Assembly (NCBI GenBank): GCA_020630795.1
Contig: JAHDIK010000022.1
Location: 1 to 45,990, forward strand
Direction of reading: 5' to 3'
DNA from: Colwellia sp.
Lineage (GTDB): Bacteria; Pseudomonadota; Gammaproteobacteria; Enterobacterales; Alteromonadaceae
DNA length: 45,990 nucleotides
Shown: positions 34,522 through 43,223 of the stretch, one piece after another
Numbering within the stretch: the stretch's first letter is position 1
Layout of the letters: each line of letters begins with the position of its first letter
Position numbers and translations under genes: made by a program
The notes under the pieces: model-generated
Databases searched by the model: none
What the model saw: only the letters and a program-made list of their open reading frames with translations
What the model was told of the DNA's origin: nothing

Positions 34522-34977
34522 TTATTGAACGGCGCTGATTAGTTGATCTTCTAATTCAAATCTTTGCTCTAAATGATTACCCAAGAGCGACAGGTTTCTA
34601 TCAAATTCATCAAACTCGTTTACATCTATTTCATCGGCGTATTTGTCGTTGAAATGTAAAGCGTAATCGGTAGATATATAAATTTTTGGACACAGTTCAT
34701 TAACAGTATCAATATGCTCAGACGCTGTTTGTTGGCATCTTTCAAGAATTATTTCGAAAATTTCAAAATGCCCTGCAGACACGTAATCCATGAGTAGTTG
34801 GCAAAAATGTTGAACATAAATATTTTTAGGCAAAGCATTGTTGTGCTGCAGGTTTGGATTGATACCTGCTAAATCGCAATATGCTGTTAAAACTTTATGC
34901 CTTTCTAATAACCAGTTATTGATAGACTGATTATGTAACCCCCAGCTTTGTTCGGTAACCCCTACTTGCTTTTGCAT
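34522..34977 (-). CDS. rsd: Rsd/AlgQ family anti-sigma-70 factor
   Basis: A 151-residue helical protein that binds sigma-70 region 4 and helps shift RNA polymerase to alternative sigma factors in stationary phase. Conserved positions include NNWLLERHKVLTAYCDLAGI, FCQLLMDYVSAGHFEIFE and the C-terminal LEQRFELEDQLI; E. coli Rsd has 158 residues. In E. coli rsd lies near hemE; here hemE is about 5 kb away with other genes between. Confidence 0.9.
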   Translation of the reverse strand: MQKQVGVTEQSWGLHNQSINNWLLERHKVLTAYCDLAGINPNLQHNNALPKNIYVQHFCQLLMDYVSAGHFEIFEIILERCQQTASEHIDTVNELCPKIYISTDYALHFNDKYADEIDVNEFDEFDRNLSLLGNHLEQRFELEDQLISAVQ

Positions 34978-35083
34978 GTTTCATCCTTAACCATTGCTAT
35001 AGGTATTAATATAGTTAGCACGGTTATTTCAAAAAGCAATAAATAGTACGCTGGTCAGAGGACAGAACACGGCTAAATAATTG

Positions 35084-35995
35084 TTATTCTAACGCTTTTT
35101 CAAGCGTTTGAGCGAGTCGTAAACCTGCTTGTAGTATGCGGCGTTCAAGTATCGGCTGATGATCTTTTTGGTATGATGCAGGTAGCTTTTGCATTTTTTT
35201 CGCTATAGGAGCACATACGTTGTTTTTTTGTAATGAGCAATAACTCACACTAGGAGTACGTGCTATAGCTAGCGATTCTGTTGCCCAGTCATATAAGGTG
35301 CTTTGTTGCCACTTTTTAGTGAGCGCTGGCGTTGAATAACTTAATGCGTTTTTATAACTTTGCTGAAAAAATACTTCTTGGTTTCGAACTTTCGCTACGG
35401 GGTACAATAAACACTCATCCCAAAGCCAGTGCATGTTCTTACATTTACTTTCTTTATATTTTACTTTTATTTTATTGCCGCCTCTGTCGCTAGCATAACC
35501 AACATGCATGGGTTGATGAATATCGCCAACCCAATGGCTTAAAAACATCAGTGCTTGTAACTTTTTCCACGGAGATTCTTCATTGATTAATGCATTGGTG
35601 TGAAAGGTTATTGCAGTGGTAATACAGTGTTTTTTACATGACTTGTCGGTGATTTTTAATGTATTTCTTGGTACTGAAATATAATGCCAAGGTTTAAATT
35701 TGTTGTACGACTTGTCTCGTTTGATAGCGTCTGCCCAGCTACAGGTGTCTATATATGAAATATCGGCGTTTGTCTTTTGATGGTGATACTTATTAATCAG
35801 CTTTTTATGTTTTTTAGGTAAGTGGTTTACTAAGTTATCTACTTTTGTTTGAAGGGCTGGCGATATATTGTCGTAAGCAATTTTACAAACAACTTTATGA
35901 CCTACTTTACCTAGCGCAAAACTTTGCTTTGAAACGAATAACCCCAAAAACAAGGCAATAGATAAAATGAACGTGGTATTACTGATTTTTTGCAT
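35084..35995 (-). CDS. Exported S1/P1-type zinc nuclease
   Basis: A 303-residue phospholipase C/P1-nuclease-fold enzyme that would degrade single-stranded nucleic acid outside the cytoplasm. Signal peptide residues about 1-27 (ending SFA-LGKVGH). Zinc ligands match the family: His in GKVGHKVVC, Asp in YIDTCSWAD, His in KPWHYIS, SHWVGDIHQPMHVG (His, Asp, His) and MHWLWDECLL (His, Asp). The usual mature N-terminal Trp, itself a zinc ligand, is not seen; the mature end appears to read LGKVGH. Several extra cysteines suggest disulfides. Confidence 0.88.
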   Translation of the reverse strand: MQKISNTTFILSIALFLGLFVSKQSFALGKVGHKVVCKIAYDNISPALQTKVDNLVNHLPKKHKKLINKYHHQKTNADISYIDTCSWADAIKRDKSYNKFKPWHYISVPRNTLKITDKSCKKHCITTAITFHTNALINEESPWKKLQALMFLSHWVGDIHQPMHVGYASDRGGNKIKVKYKESKCKNMHWLWDECLLYPVAKVRNQEVFFQQSYKNALSYSTPALTKKWQQSTLYDWATESLAIARTPSVSYCSLQKNNVCAPIAKKMQKLPASYQKDHQPILERRILQAGLRLAQTLEKALE

Positions 35996-36166
35996 AAGAC
36001 ACCTAAAGTTGCGCTCGTATTATGGCTGCTGAGTAATGTTTATTGAGCACGAGTAACATTCGTTAACATTATAGTATGAGATAATAAAAGACATAGATAG
36101 ACAAATCCCTTGTGGTACGTAATATATTAAATAGTCTTATTTAACAATTTTAGGAACGTTATTACT

Positions 36167-38128
36167 TTGCCAAAAGAAGTCCCGTCGATAATTGCAGGCC
36201 CTATTGTTAGGCATTGTGATACCTCACAAATTAATTTTTGGATAGTAACAACAATGCCTTCGGCATTTGACTGCCGTGTTTTTTTAGGGAAAAGAGATTC
36301 CGCAAAAGAACTATGCATATTTAATGAGACATTAAGTGTCCAACCAACTGAACCTGAAAAGAGTCAATTACAACAAATTAGGGTGGGAGACCGAGCGTAC
36401 ATTAACTTAATAACGTTGAGGTCTTCTCAAGGTTTTCCTGAAAATGAGTTGCTTGAGTATGAACTCAATGCCGTTTGTGAAGGCAGTACTTTTTCTGTTT
36501 CTGAACTCACGAAATTACTATACAACAATCAATCTCGTCCTAGTTTAGTTATAAAGCCTAAAATAGATAAACTACTGCATGGTTCATGCAGAAAGCCTCA
36601 TTTTAATAGTGATGATGCACTTGTTCAGGTTGATAACCTGTTGAAAGGAAATGATTTCAGTGCTGACAATCGTCCCTCTATGTTAATTATGTCGGGCGAT
36701 CAAATTTATGCAGATGATGTAGCAGGGCCTATGCTATTTGCTATCCATCAAGTTATTGAGTTGTTAGGTTTGTACGATGAATCGTGGGAAGACAGCGAAC
36801 TATTAAATAGTCAGGAGCTTTTTACTCATCATTATTGTTATTATCAACGTGATAGAATACTTCCCTCACATACAACACAATCGTTTTTATTTGGTGAGAA
36901 AGTCCACCCAATTTTTACCTCGGTAAACCATAAAAATCATCTAGTATCATTGTCAGAGCTATTAGCAATGTACTTTTTAACGTGGTCACCAGAGCTTTGG
37001 GAGCAAGTCACTCTCGACAATCCGCCTAAGAGTATGTCGAGCTTATTTATTGATAAATATCATCATGAACTTACTGATATAAAAAATTTTGTTAAAGGGC
37101 TATATGAAGTAAGAAGAACACTCGCGCATATTCCCGTGTATATGATATTTGATGATCATGATGTTACCGATGATTGGAATTTAACACGTGGCTGGGAAGA
37201 AGCAGCATACACCAACTTATTTTCAAAGCAGATTATTGGAAATGCCCTTATTGGTTATTGGCTATGCCAAGGCTGGGGAAATGCGCCTGAAAAATTTCCT
37301 GCGTTAGTTGAAGCAACAACTAAATCAATGAGTTTGTATCAAAACGAACAAATAAATATTGATGATGAAAACATAGGCAACAATGAAAGGCTCGCGTTAA
37401 TTGATACATACTTCGACTGGGAACAGTGGAATTATAATCTTGCGACCGAACCAAAAATTGTTGTTTTAGATACCCGAACCCAGCGCTGGCGTTCAGAGAG
37501 CAGAGCAAATAAACCTTCGGGGTTAATGGATTGGGAAACCTTGTCGGACTTTCAGCAAGAACTTATCAAAGAACCAAGTGTTATTGTGGTATCGGCCGCT
37601 CCAATATATGGCGTGAAATTGATCGAAACGGTACAGCGTATATTTACCTTTTTTGGTAAACCGTTAACGGTAGACGCTGAGAACTGGATGGCTCACTCAG
37701 GTACTGCGAATGTTATTCTAAATATTTTTAGAAACCCTAAAACGCCACCTAACTTTATTATTTTGTCGGGCGACGTACATTATTCATTTGTGTATGAAGT
37801 GAGTCATCGATTTCGTAAAAGTAGCGCTAAAATTTTGCAAGTTACCAGTAGTGGTATTAAAAATAGATTTCCTGACGGGTTACTCAATGTATTAGAAAAG
37901 CTCAACAAAGTGCTTTATGCCACATACTCTCCGTTAAATTGGTTCACAAAACGACGCAGCATGAAAATACGAGTACGAAAACCTGATATAGATGACGATA
38001 AGCATTTGTACAATGGGAGTGGAATCGGCGTTTTGACGTTGAAATCGAATGACGAAGTAATCACACAACTGATTACTTCGTCAGGTAAAACGATTAACTT
38101 TGATAAATACGATCAAGGCACAGACTAG
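36167..38128 (+). CDS. PhoD-like metallophosphatase, no export signal
   Basis: A 653-residue protein with the metal-binding motifs of the PhoD fold: HGSCRKPHF, IMSGDQIYADD, MIFDDHDVTDDWN and ILSGDVHYSFVYEV. PhoD enzymes are phosphodiesterases/alkaline phosphatases, usually exported by Tat. Here the protein begins PKEVPSIIAGPIVRHCD with no twin-arginine or other signal, so it is probably cytoplasmic. The start is TTG (36167) with TAGGAA upstream. Substrate unknown. A clear terminator follows. Confidence 0.87.
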   Translation: MPKEVPSIIAGPIVRHCDTSQINFWIVTTMPSAFDCRVFLGKRDSAKELCIFNETLSVQPTEPEKSQLQQIRVGDRAYINLITLRSSQGFPENELLEYELNAVCEGSTFSVSELTKLLYNNQSRPSLVIKPKIDKLLHGSCRKPHFNSDDALVQVDNLLKGNDFSADNRPSMLIMSGDQIYADDVAGPMLFAIHQVIELLGLYDESWEDSELLNSQELFTHHYCYYQRDRILPSHTTQSFLFGEKVHPIFTSVNHKNHLVSLSELLAMYFLTWSPELWEQVTLDNPPKSMSSLFIDKYHHELTDIKNFVKGLYEVRRTLAHIPVYMIFDDHDVTDDWNLTRGWEEAAYTNLFSKQIIGNALIGYWLCQGWGNAPEKFPALVEATTKSMSLYQNEQINIDDENIGNNERLALIDTYFDWEQWNYNLATEPKIVVLDTRTQRWRSESRANKPSGLMDWETLSDFQQELIKEPSVIVVSAAPIYGVKLIETVQRIFTFFGKPLTVDAENWMAHSGTANVILNIFRNPKTPPNFIILSGDVHYSFVYEVSHRFRKSSAKILQVTSSGIKNRFPDGLLNVLEKLNKVLYATYSPLNWFTKRRSMKIRVRKPDIDDDKHLYNGSGIGVLTLKSNDEVITQLITSSGKTINFDKYDQGTD

Positions 38129-38136
38129 AACACTGC

Positions 38137-38161
38137 AGCCATTGAGTAATGGCTATTTTTT
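38137..38161 (+). terminator. Terminator of the PhoD-like gene
   Basis: AGCCATT-GAGT-AATGGCT followed by A and six T. It overlaps the last codons of the convergent LEA-type gene (stop at 38153), so part of the stem is also coding on the other strand. Confidence 0.85.
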
Positions 38162-38629
38162 ACCTTTTTTTAATCCAGACAATAACTCTTCGCTTAATAA
38201 GCCTTCTCTATTTATATTGAATGGTACAAAACCATTTGGATCAATTTCAGTTGTTAACTGGTACTTTAATTGCTCTGATGGGTTTTGACCGAAAAATGAC
38301 AACAACTTAAGTAAGTCAAATAATCCGACACTTGCATTAAGTGTTACCGGTGTTTCTGCGTAAGCTTTTAATACAGGAACAGTGTTCGACACGCCTCCCA
38401 TTACTTTTTGTTCTGCTACGTCTAAATTAAAGTTAACGCCTTCAATGTCTAAATCAAATGCATTTGGGTTGGTTACCATAAGTTTTAATTTAAAGTGTTG
38501 AGCAAAGCCTTGTGTTTTTGTAGGTTCAATTCCTATTAGTTTTACTTCTGGCTCTTTAATAGGTGAAATACTTGCACAGCTAGTTAATGTTAAAACGAGT
38601 ACTACAATAAGTGCTTTCCATGCTTGCAT
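38153..38629 (-). CDS. LEA type 2 family lipoprotein
   Basis: From the ATG at 38629 the protein has 158 residues with a lipoprotein signal (TLTSC near residue 18). The remaining part is an LEA-14/WHy-type beta-sandwich domain: FKLKLMVTNPNAFDLDIEGVNFNLDV is the hallmark. Such domains are linked to stress and envelope stability, but a molecular role is not known. AAAGG lies before this ATG; a longer frame (start 38677) would place 16 non-signal residues in front and is rejected. Confidence 0.88.
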   Translation of the reverse strand: MQAWKALIVVLVLTLTSCASISPIKEPEVKLIGIEPTKTQGFAQHFKLKLMVTNPNAFDLDIEGVNFNLDVAEQKVMGGVSNTVPVLKAYAETPVTLNASVGLFDLLKLLSFFGQNPSEQLKYQLTTEIDPNGFVPFNINREGLLSEELLSGLKKGKK

Positions 38630-38869
38630 GCGAAACCTTTCTAATTTTAAATCAAATATTATTCGATAATGTATCACGCCCTTTTCATATTTCGAAATAA
38701 AAAAATTAGCTTACAAAAGGTATTGTTAAGGATTTACAGTGTGATACACAACAGGTGTTATGTTGTTAAAAAAAATATAAAATAAAGTTAATGTTTTGAT
38801 GATATCTTAACGATAAAAATAAAAAGACGAATATCGTTAGCACCTATCATGTTTATTTAGGAGAACTCA

Positions 38870-39778
38870 ATGGAATGGCGTGGCAGACGTAAAAGTAATA
38901 ATATTGATGATAGACGAGGTTCTCGACCTCTTTCATTTGGTGGTTCTGGCGGCGGTGGCGGCTTACTCAGATTTATTCCTGTAATTTACCGAGTTTTAGG
39001 TTTTAAAGGTACAGCAATTCTTGTTGCGTGCGTTGGTGCCTATGGATTGTTTTCAGGCAATTTAGACAGCATGCTTGGTGGAGGAATGCAAACAAGCCAA
39101 TCTTCAAGCTTACCTAATCAACCTGTTCAACAATCAGCTCAAGAAAAAGAACAAGTAGACTTTGTTTCTGTTGTGCTTGCTGATACTGAACAAACATGGA
39201 CTGAAATTTTTAAACAGCAAGGGCAGGTATATAAAGAGCCGAGGTTGGTTTTGTTTAGAAATTCAGTACAGTCTGCTTGTGGTATGGGACAGTCAGCAAT
39301 GGGGCCATTTTACTGCCCAGGAGATCAACAGGTTTATATTGATTTAAGCTTTTTCGACCAGCTTAAGAATAGATTTAAAGCACCTGGAGACTTTGCTCAA
39401 GCATACGTAATAGCTCATGAAGTGGGGCATCACATACAAACGCTTACAGGTACCTCTCGTAAAGTTCATGCAGCCAGAAGTAAATTAAGCAAGGTTGAAG
39501 GTAATAAACTATCTGTTAAGCAAGAATTGCAAGCTGACTGTTACGCAGGTGTTTGGGCGTACCATGCTAATACACACCGCAATATGCTTGAAAACGGAGA
39601 CATAGAAGAAGGCTTACGTGCAGCAACAGCAATTGGTGACGATACATTGCAAAAACAATCTCAAGGTCATGTAAGCCCAGACTCATTTACGCATGGTAGC
39701 TCAGCTCAACGCGTAAAGTGGTTTAAAATAGGTATCGAGTACGGCGATGTTTCGCGTTGTGACACGTTTGCTCAGTAG
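38870..39778 (+). CDS. ypfJ: YpfJ family neutral zinc metallopeptidase
   Basis: A 302-residue membrane-anchored protein with a basic, glycine-rich N-terminus (MEWRGRRKSNNIDDRRGSRP), one membrane helix (residues about 46-64) and an extracytoplasmic peptidase domain. The zincin motif is HEVGHH (near residue 183), followed by the QELQADCYAGVWA segment that carries the third ligand. Substrate unknown. RBS AGGAG. A terminator follows directly. Confidence 0.93.
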   Translation: MEWRGRRKSNNIDDRRGSRPLSFGGSGGGGGLLRFIPVIYRVLGFKGTAILVACVGAYGLFSGNLDSMLGGGMQTSQSSSLPNQPVQQSAQEKEQVDFVSVVLADTEQTWTEIFKQQGQVYKEPRLVLFRNSVQSACGMGQSAMGPFYCPGDQQVYIDLSFFDQLKNRFKAPGDFAQAYVIAHEVGHHIQTLTGTSRKVHAARSKLSKVEGNKLSVKQELQADCYAGVWAYHANTHRNMLENGDIEEGLRAATAIGDDTLQKQSQGHVSPDSFTHGSSAQRVKWFKIGIEYGDVSRCDTFAQ

Positions 39779-39817
39779 ACTTATAGATATGTAATTAACT
39801 CGTTAATAAGTTTTAAT

Positions 39818-39856
39818 AAGCCCCATTATGTTTTAGAGCATGATGGGGCTTTTTTA
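39818..39856 (+). terminator. Terminator of ypfJ
   Basis: AAGCCCCAT (39818-39826) pairs with ATGGGGCTT (39843-39851), with further pairing inside the loop (TATG/CATG-like), followed by a T-run. Confidence 0.93.
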
Positions 39857-39947
39857 ATTGTCGAGTTAACGTGATTATTTAGAACGTAATTGATTGGAAT
39901 CAATATGGAGTTTTACAAAAATATTTTGAAGTTTTGAGTACTAGAAA

Positions 39948-40058
39948 ATAAAAAGGCCTTACCAAAGGTAAGGCCGTAAATGCTCGCTGTGTAGGCTTGT
40001 ACTTCAAGCTTCTTATTATTTATTTACTACTATTTATTATTGTTATTCGTTAGCGCGG
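39948..40058 (-). ncRNA. Candidate Hfq-type small RNA between ypfJ and hemE
   Basis: On the minus strand a promoter (40064-40092) leads into about 110 bases that contain no ATG. The predicted RNA has a long A/U-rich single-stranded part with repeated A-purine-N triplets (ACAATAATAAATAGTAG-like, about 40012-40044), the type of sequence bound by Hfq's distal face. A small hairpin GCTTG-AAGTA-CAAGC follows, then a perfect 9-bp terminator stem GGCCTTACC/GGTAAGGCC with TTTTTATTTT. No minus-strand gene lies between it and 41428, so the terminator needs its own upstream transcript. I do not recognise a known sRNA family. Confidence 0.6.
39950..39975 (-). terminator. Minus-strand terminator of the candidate small RNA
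   Basis: Read on the minus strand: GGCCTTACC-TTT-GGTAAGGCC followed by TTTTT (then ATTTT). On the plus strand no T-run follows, so the orientation is clear. Confidence 0.88.
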
Positions 40059-40063
40059 AACAA

Positions 40064-40092
40064 TTTATAGCAAAGCGATTTTTATCATGCAA
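40064..40092 (-). promoter_or_regulatory. Sigma-70 promoter of the candidate small RNA
   Basis: Read on the minus strand: TTGCAT, 17 bases, then TATAAA, with TGC directly before the -10 box (extended -10, TGN). Predicted start near 40057. Confidence 0.6.
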
Positions 40093-40309
40093 CAACTTTA
40101 ATAGAGTATATACACCACGAGTTTTTTCGTATGTTTGTATGAAAATCGAACGTTAAAATATTGTTAATAAATATTTCTAACAATTACAGTGTTTAATAAG
40201 AAAGCAATTACTCTAATTTTAATAAAGTTAGCTTGATTTGATTTGGAACATAGAAGAAAAAAAATTGCAGTGTTAGAATATTCGCACTTAAAAACGGAGA
40301 AATGCTTTA

Positions 40310-41377
40310 ATGACCGAATTACAAAACGACAACTATTTACGTGCGTTATTACGTGAACCTGTAGATTACACTCCTGTGTGGATGATGAGACAAGCAGGGC
40401 GTTATTTACCAGAATATAGAGAAGTAAGAGGTCAAGCTGGCGACTTTATGTCGTTATGTCGGAATGCAGAACTTGCTTGTGAAGTGACTATTCAACCATT
40501 ACGTCGTTTTGATTTAGATGCTGCAATTCTTTTTAGTGATATTTTAACAATACCTGACGCAATGGGCTTAGGTTTGTATTTTGAAACAGGTGAAGGGCCT
40601 AAATTTGAACGTCCTATTACTTGTAAAGCAGATGTAAATAAAATAGCGATACCAGATCCTGAAGACGAACTGGGTTATGTAATGAATGCCGTTCGCACCA
40701 TTCGTAAAGAATTAAATGGTAAAGTGCCGTTAATTGGCTTTTCTGGGAGCCCTTGGACACTTGCTACGTATATGGTTGAGGGCGGAAGCTCTAAAGCATT
40801 TACTAAAATTAAGAAGATGATGTTCGCTGAACCTCAAACGTTGCACCTGTTGCTTGATAAGTTAGCTGACTCTGTAATTACGTATTTAAATGCTCAAATT
40901 GCTGCTGGCGCTCAGTCAGTCATGGTATTTGATACTTGGGGCGGTGTGTTATCTCCTAGAGACTATAAAGACTTTTCTTTGCAATACATGGCTAAAATTG
41001 TTGATGGATTAACTCGCCACGCTGATGGCAGGAAAGTGCCTGTAACCTTATTCACCAAAAATGGTGGTATGTGGTTAGAAGATATTGCAGCAACGGGTTG
41101 TGATGGCGTAGGCTTAGATTGGACGATCGATATTGAAAACGCTAAAGCACGAGTAGGTGACAAAGTTGCACTACAAGGAAATATGGATCCTTCAATGCTT
41201 TATGCTCCATTTGAAAGAATTGAGCAAGAGGTTTCTAAAATTCTAGCTGGTTTTGGTGAAGGCGGTACAGGACATGTATTTAACTTAGGGCACGGTATTC
41301 ACCCTGATGTTGATCCCGAGCACGCTGGCCACTTTATTAAGTCAGTACATAAGTTAAGTAAGCAATACCATAAGTAA
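40310..41377 (+). CDS. hemE: Uroporphyrinogen decarboxylase HemE
   Basis: A 355-residue cytoplasmic enzyme that converts uroporphyrinogen III to coproporphyrinogen III in heme biosynthesis. The N-terminal signature [17 protein letters not shown] (residues about 22-38) holds the substrate-binding arginines; the catalytic aspartate lies in [33 protein letters not shown] is the second signature. Length and ends match E. coli HemE (354). It stands alone with its own terminator. Confidence 0.98.
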   Translation: MTELQNDNYLRALLREPVDYTPVWMMRQAGRYLPEYREVRGQAGDFMSLCRNAELACEVTIQPLRRFDLDAAILFSDILTIPDAMGLGLYFETGEGPKFERPITCKADVNKIAIPDPEDELGYVMNAVRTIRKELNGKVPLIGFSGSPWTLATYMVEGGSSKAFTKIKKMMFAEPQTLHLLLDKLADSVITYLNAQIAAGAQSVMVFDTWGGVLSPRDYKDFSLQYMAKIVDGLTRHADGRKVPVTLFTKNGGMWLEDIAATGCDGVGLDWTIDIENAKARVGDKVALQGNMDPSMLYAPFERIEQEVSKILAGFGEGGTGHVFNLGHGIHPDVDPEHAGHFIKSVHKLSKQYHK

Positions 41378-41400
41378 CCGCTTATTAACTGTTTTTATTG

Positions 41401-41423
41401 AAAGGGGCTTATGCCCCTTTTTT
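41401..41423 (+). terminator. Terminator of hemE
   Basis: AAAGGGGC-TTAT-GCCCCTTT followed by further T (six in all). Confidence 0.93.
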
Positions 41424-41427
41424 GTTA

Positions 41428-41910
41428 TTAACATTCTAGTGGTTGTTTCAATATGGTTAAAACAGGCTCGTTTTTAATCATGAGTATTTGATAAAGCAGC
41501 TTGTGATTAGCCACATGATTTACTTCAATATTGTGTTTAGCAATAAATTCAATTAAAAACTCTATCGCGTTATTGTCTGCAACAATTAATACGTTCTTCT
41601 CTTCTTTCATTACGGTAATGGCTAAGCTGTCGAGCAGCTTTGGCGTAAATATTTTCACCGGAATATTATTCTTTTGAGCCGTTGGGTTTGCTGTTTCCAT
41701 ATTTTTTAAATCTGTAGTGCTATATACGTGCTGAATATCGGCATGTGTTAACAATGTTGAAAGCTGTTTAGCACGTAACTTTCCGCACTGGGATAATGTA
41801 GGGTTTAGTTTTTGATGTTTAGTTTCCGCGTGATTAGTAATGAAAATGCTATGGCTAGGTGAGGCCAGGCACTGAAAACTTATAAAAAAAAGTAAAATTA
41901 CTTTTATCAA
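41428..41910 (-). CDS. Exported histidine-phosphatase-fold protein with a degenerate active site
   Basis: A 160-residue protein with a signal peptide (residues about 1-16, ending CLA-SP). The fold pattern of branch 1 histidine phosphatases is visible: a first strand SIFITNHAETK, then NPTLSQCGKLRAKQLSTLL, VYSTTDLKNMETANPTA and VLIVADNNAIEFLI. The usual RHG/RHAE motif reads NHAE (Arg to Asn26, His27 kept), the second Arg position is Lys69, and the second catalytic His is Asp112. Loss of an Arg and a His suggests little or no phosphatase activity; it may be a binding protein. Family assignment rests on pattern only. Confidence 0.75.
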   Translation of the reverse strand: MIKVILLFFISFQCLASPSHSIFITNHAETKHQKLNPTLSQCGKLRAKQLSTLLTHADIQHVYSTTDLKNMETANPTAQKNNIPVKIFTPKLLDSLAITVMKEEKNVLIVADNNAIEFLIEFIAKHNIEVNHVANHKLLYQILMIKNEPVLTILKQPLEC

Positions 41911-41989
41911 AGTAAATTCCTTAAATGTGGAAATTATATTTACAGTGTATGTGAGAGGTTTTAAAAGTGGAAGTGATGTGAAGAGCTTT

Positions 41990-42023
41990 CGATAATGCGC
42001 TAAATCTTTTTAACGCATTACCG
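41990..42023. repeat. Hairpin downstream of the desaturase gene
   Basis: CGATAATGCG and CGCATTACCG pair at 9 of 10 positions around a 14-base loop. It lies 18 bases after the desaturase stop on the minus strand, without a following T-run; probably a 3' mRNA hairpin. Confidence 0.45.
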
Positions 42024-42040
42024 AAGATGAATAGGTATAA

Positions 42041-43159
42041 CTAAGCTAAATTCTCGATAGTTAACTGCCAGCTCTTTTGTTGCTCAGCTAAACGGAGTTT
42101 AAGTTCGTTATATTGTTTCATTACGTCTGAACGCTCAACATTTTCAACCAATTTTTCTTTTTTGGCTGTGATGAGCTTTTTACGTGCTTCGTAAAATTCA
42201 TTTATTTTGGTCACTAGAGCGTCGTATTCACATTGTAGCTTTTCCAGCATTTGTTCGGCGTTAGGGTGACGTTTCAACTTCAATTGACTTTTTTGAAACA
42301 CCATTGCGATGCGAGCTTTTTGGATTTTGTCTTCTGGAGTCGTTCGTAATTTTGACGCTAGCCCAAGGTACTGGCTTGATTTTATTAGCCACTTAGTTGG
42401 ATCGAAATCAAACCAACGAATACCATTTCTATAATCGTTTTCGAAAATATGATGGAAATTGTGGTACCCCTCTCCAAAAGTAAAAAATGCTAAAAAACCA
42501 TTGTCGCGAGCAGTATTTTTATCGGTGTATGTTTGCTTACCCCAAATATGGGCTAATGAGTTAATGAAAAATGTTGTGTGATGGCTCAAAACTAAACGTA
42601 AAAAGCCTACAAGTAATAAGCTACTTATAACGTCGCCATTAATCAGTCCAAAAGCTAGAGGAATAACAAAATTAGTACCAATCGTTAGTAAAAGATAATG
42701 CTTGTGTTGCCACATTACTATTTTGTCTTTTTGCAGGTCACGTACATTTGAGTAGTCGGCGTATCGTTCTTGATGATAGTGACGAAGCATCCACCCTATA
42801 TGTGAATACCAAAAACCTTTTTTAGCAGAGTAAGGATCAACGTCATTATTATCAACGTGTTTGTGATGAATACGGTGATCAGAACACCAGTGCAGAGCGC
42901 TATTCTGAAGTGCGAATGCTCCACCAATGGCATAGATAAAGCGTAAACTCCAGTGAGACTGATAGGTTTTATGAGACCATAATCTATGATAACCAGCGGT
43001 AATAGACATACCACAATAAATAAAACAGATAATTGCGAAAGATATCTCGGCCATGTCAAAGCCATGTGTGATTGCCCTATATGGTACAGCGATTACAGCA
43101 AATAAAAACGTGATGACAAATACGGCAACATTTAGCCAGATAATTGGTGGCTTCTTCAT
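42041..43159 (-). CDS. Membrane fatty-acid (acyl-CoA) desaturase with C-terminal coiled coil
   Basis: A 372-residue integral membrane desaturase of the delta-9 type. Three histidine boxes are intact: HRLWSH (58-63), HRIHH (95-99) and HNFHH (233-237). Four hydrophobic segments fit the family topology. Residues about 275-372 form a charged helical/coiled-coil extension (QKSQLKLKRHPNAEQMLEKL and following), longer than the basic catalytic core needs. The gene diverges from fabR across an operator-like site, so control by unsaturated fatty-acid supply is likely. In Pseudomonas a comparable desaturase is controlled by the related regulator DesT. Confidence 0.93.
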   Translation of the reverse strand: MKKPPIIWLNVAVFVITFLFAVIAVPYRAITHGFDMAEISFAIICFIYCGMSITAGYHRLWSHKTYQSHWSLRFIYAIGGAFALQNSALHWCSDHRIHHKHVDNNDVDPYSAKKGFWYSHIGWMLRHYHQERYADYSNVRDLQKDKIVMWQHKHYLLLTIGTNFVIPLAFGLINGDVISSLLLVGFLRLVLSHHTTFFINSLAHIWGKQTYTDKNTARDNGFLAFFTFGEGYHNFHHIFENDYRNGIRWFDFDPTKWLIKSSQYLGLASKLRTTPEDKIQKARIAMVFQKSQLKLKRHPNAEQMLEKLQCEYDALVTKINEFYEARKKLITAKKEKLVENVERSDVMKQYNELKLRLAEQQKSWQLTIENLA

Positions 43160-43205
43160 TAAATTTCCAGAGGTTTGGTAAATATAACTAAAATCATAAA
43201 ATTTC

Positions 43206-43223
43206 AGTGTACGCGTGTACGCT
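43206..43223. promoter_or_regulatory. Probable FabR/DesT-type operator
   Basis: AGTGTACGCGTGTACGCT is both a near-palindrome (AGYGTACRCGYGTACRCT) and a perfect tandem repeat of GTGTACGC. It lies between the divergent desaturase and fabR genes, 46 bases upstream of the desaturase ATG. Its shape is like known FabR sites (AGCGTACA...-type half sites). Confidence 0.7.

Larger units (their letters stand above)
39779..40309. other. Intergenic region ypfJ-hemE
   Basis: These 531 bases contain the ypfJ terminator, the small-RNA unit on the minus strand, and the hemE leader (ribosome-binding site CGGAGA, 40295-40300). No protein-coding frame with a ribosome-binding site was found. Confidence 0.7.

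Noticed and set aside
38630..38677. N-terminal extension of the LEA-type lipoprotein
   Set aside because: It would bury the lipoprotein signal behind 16 residues; AAAGG precedes the ATG at 38629.
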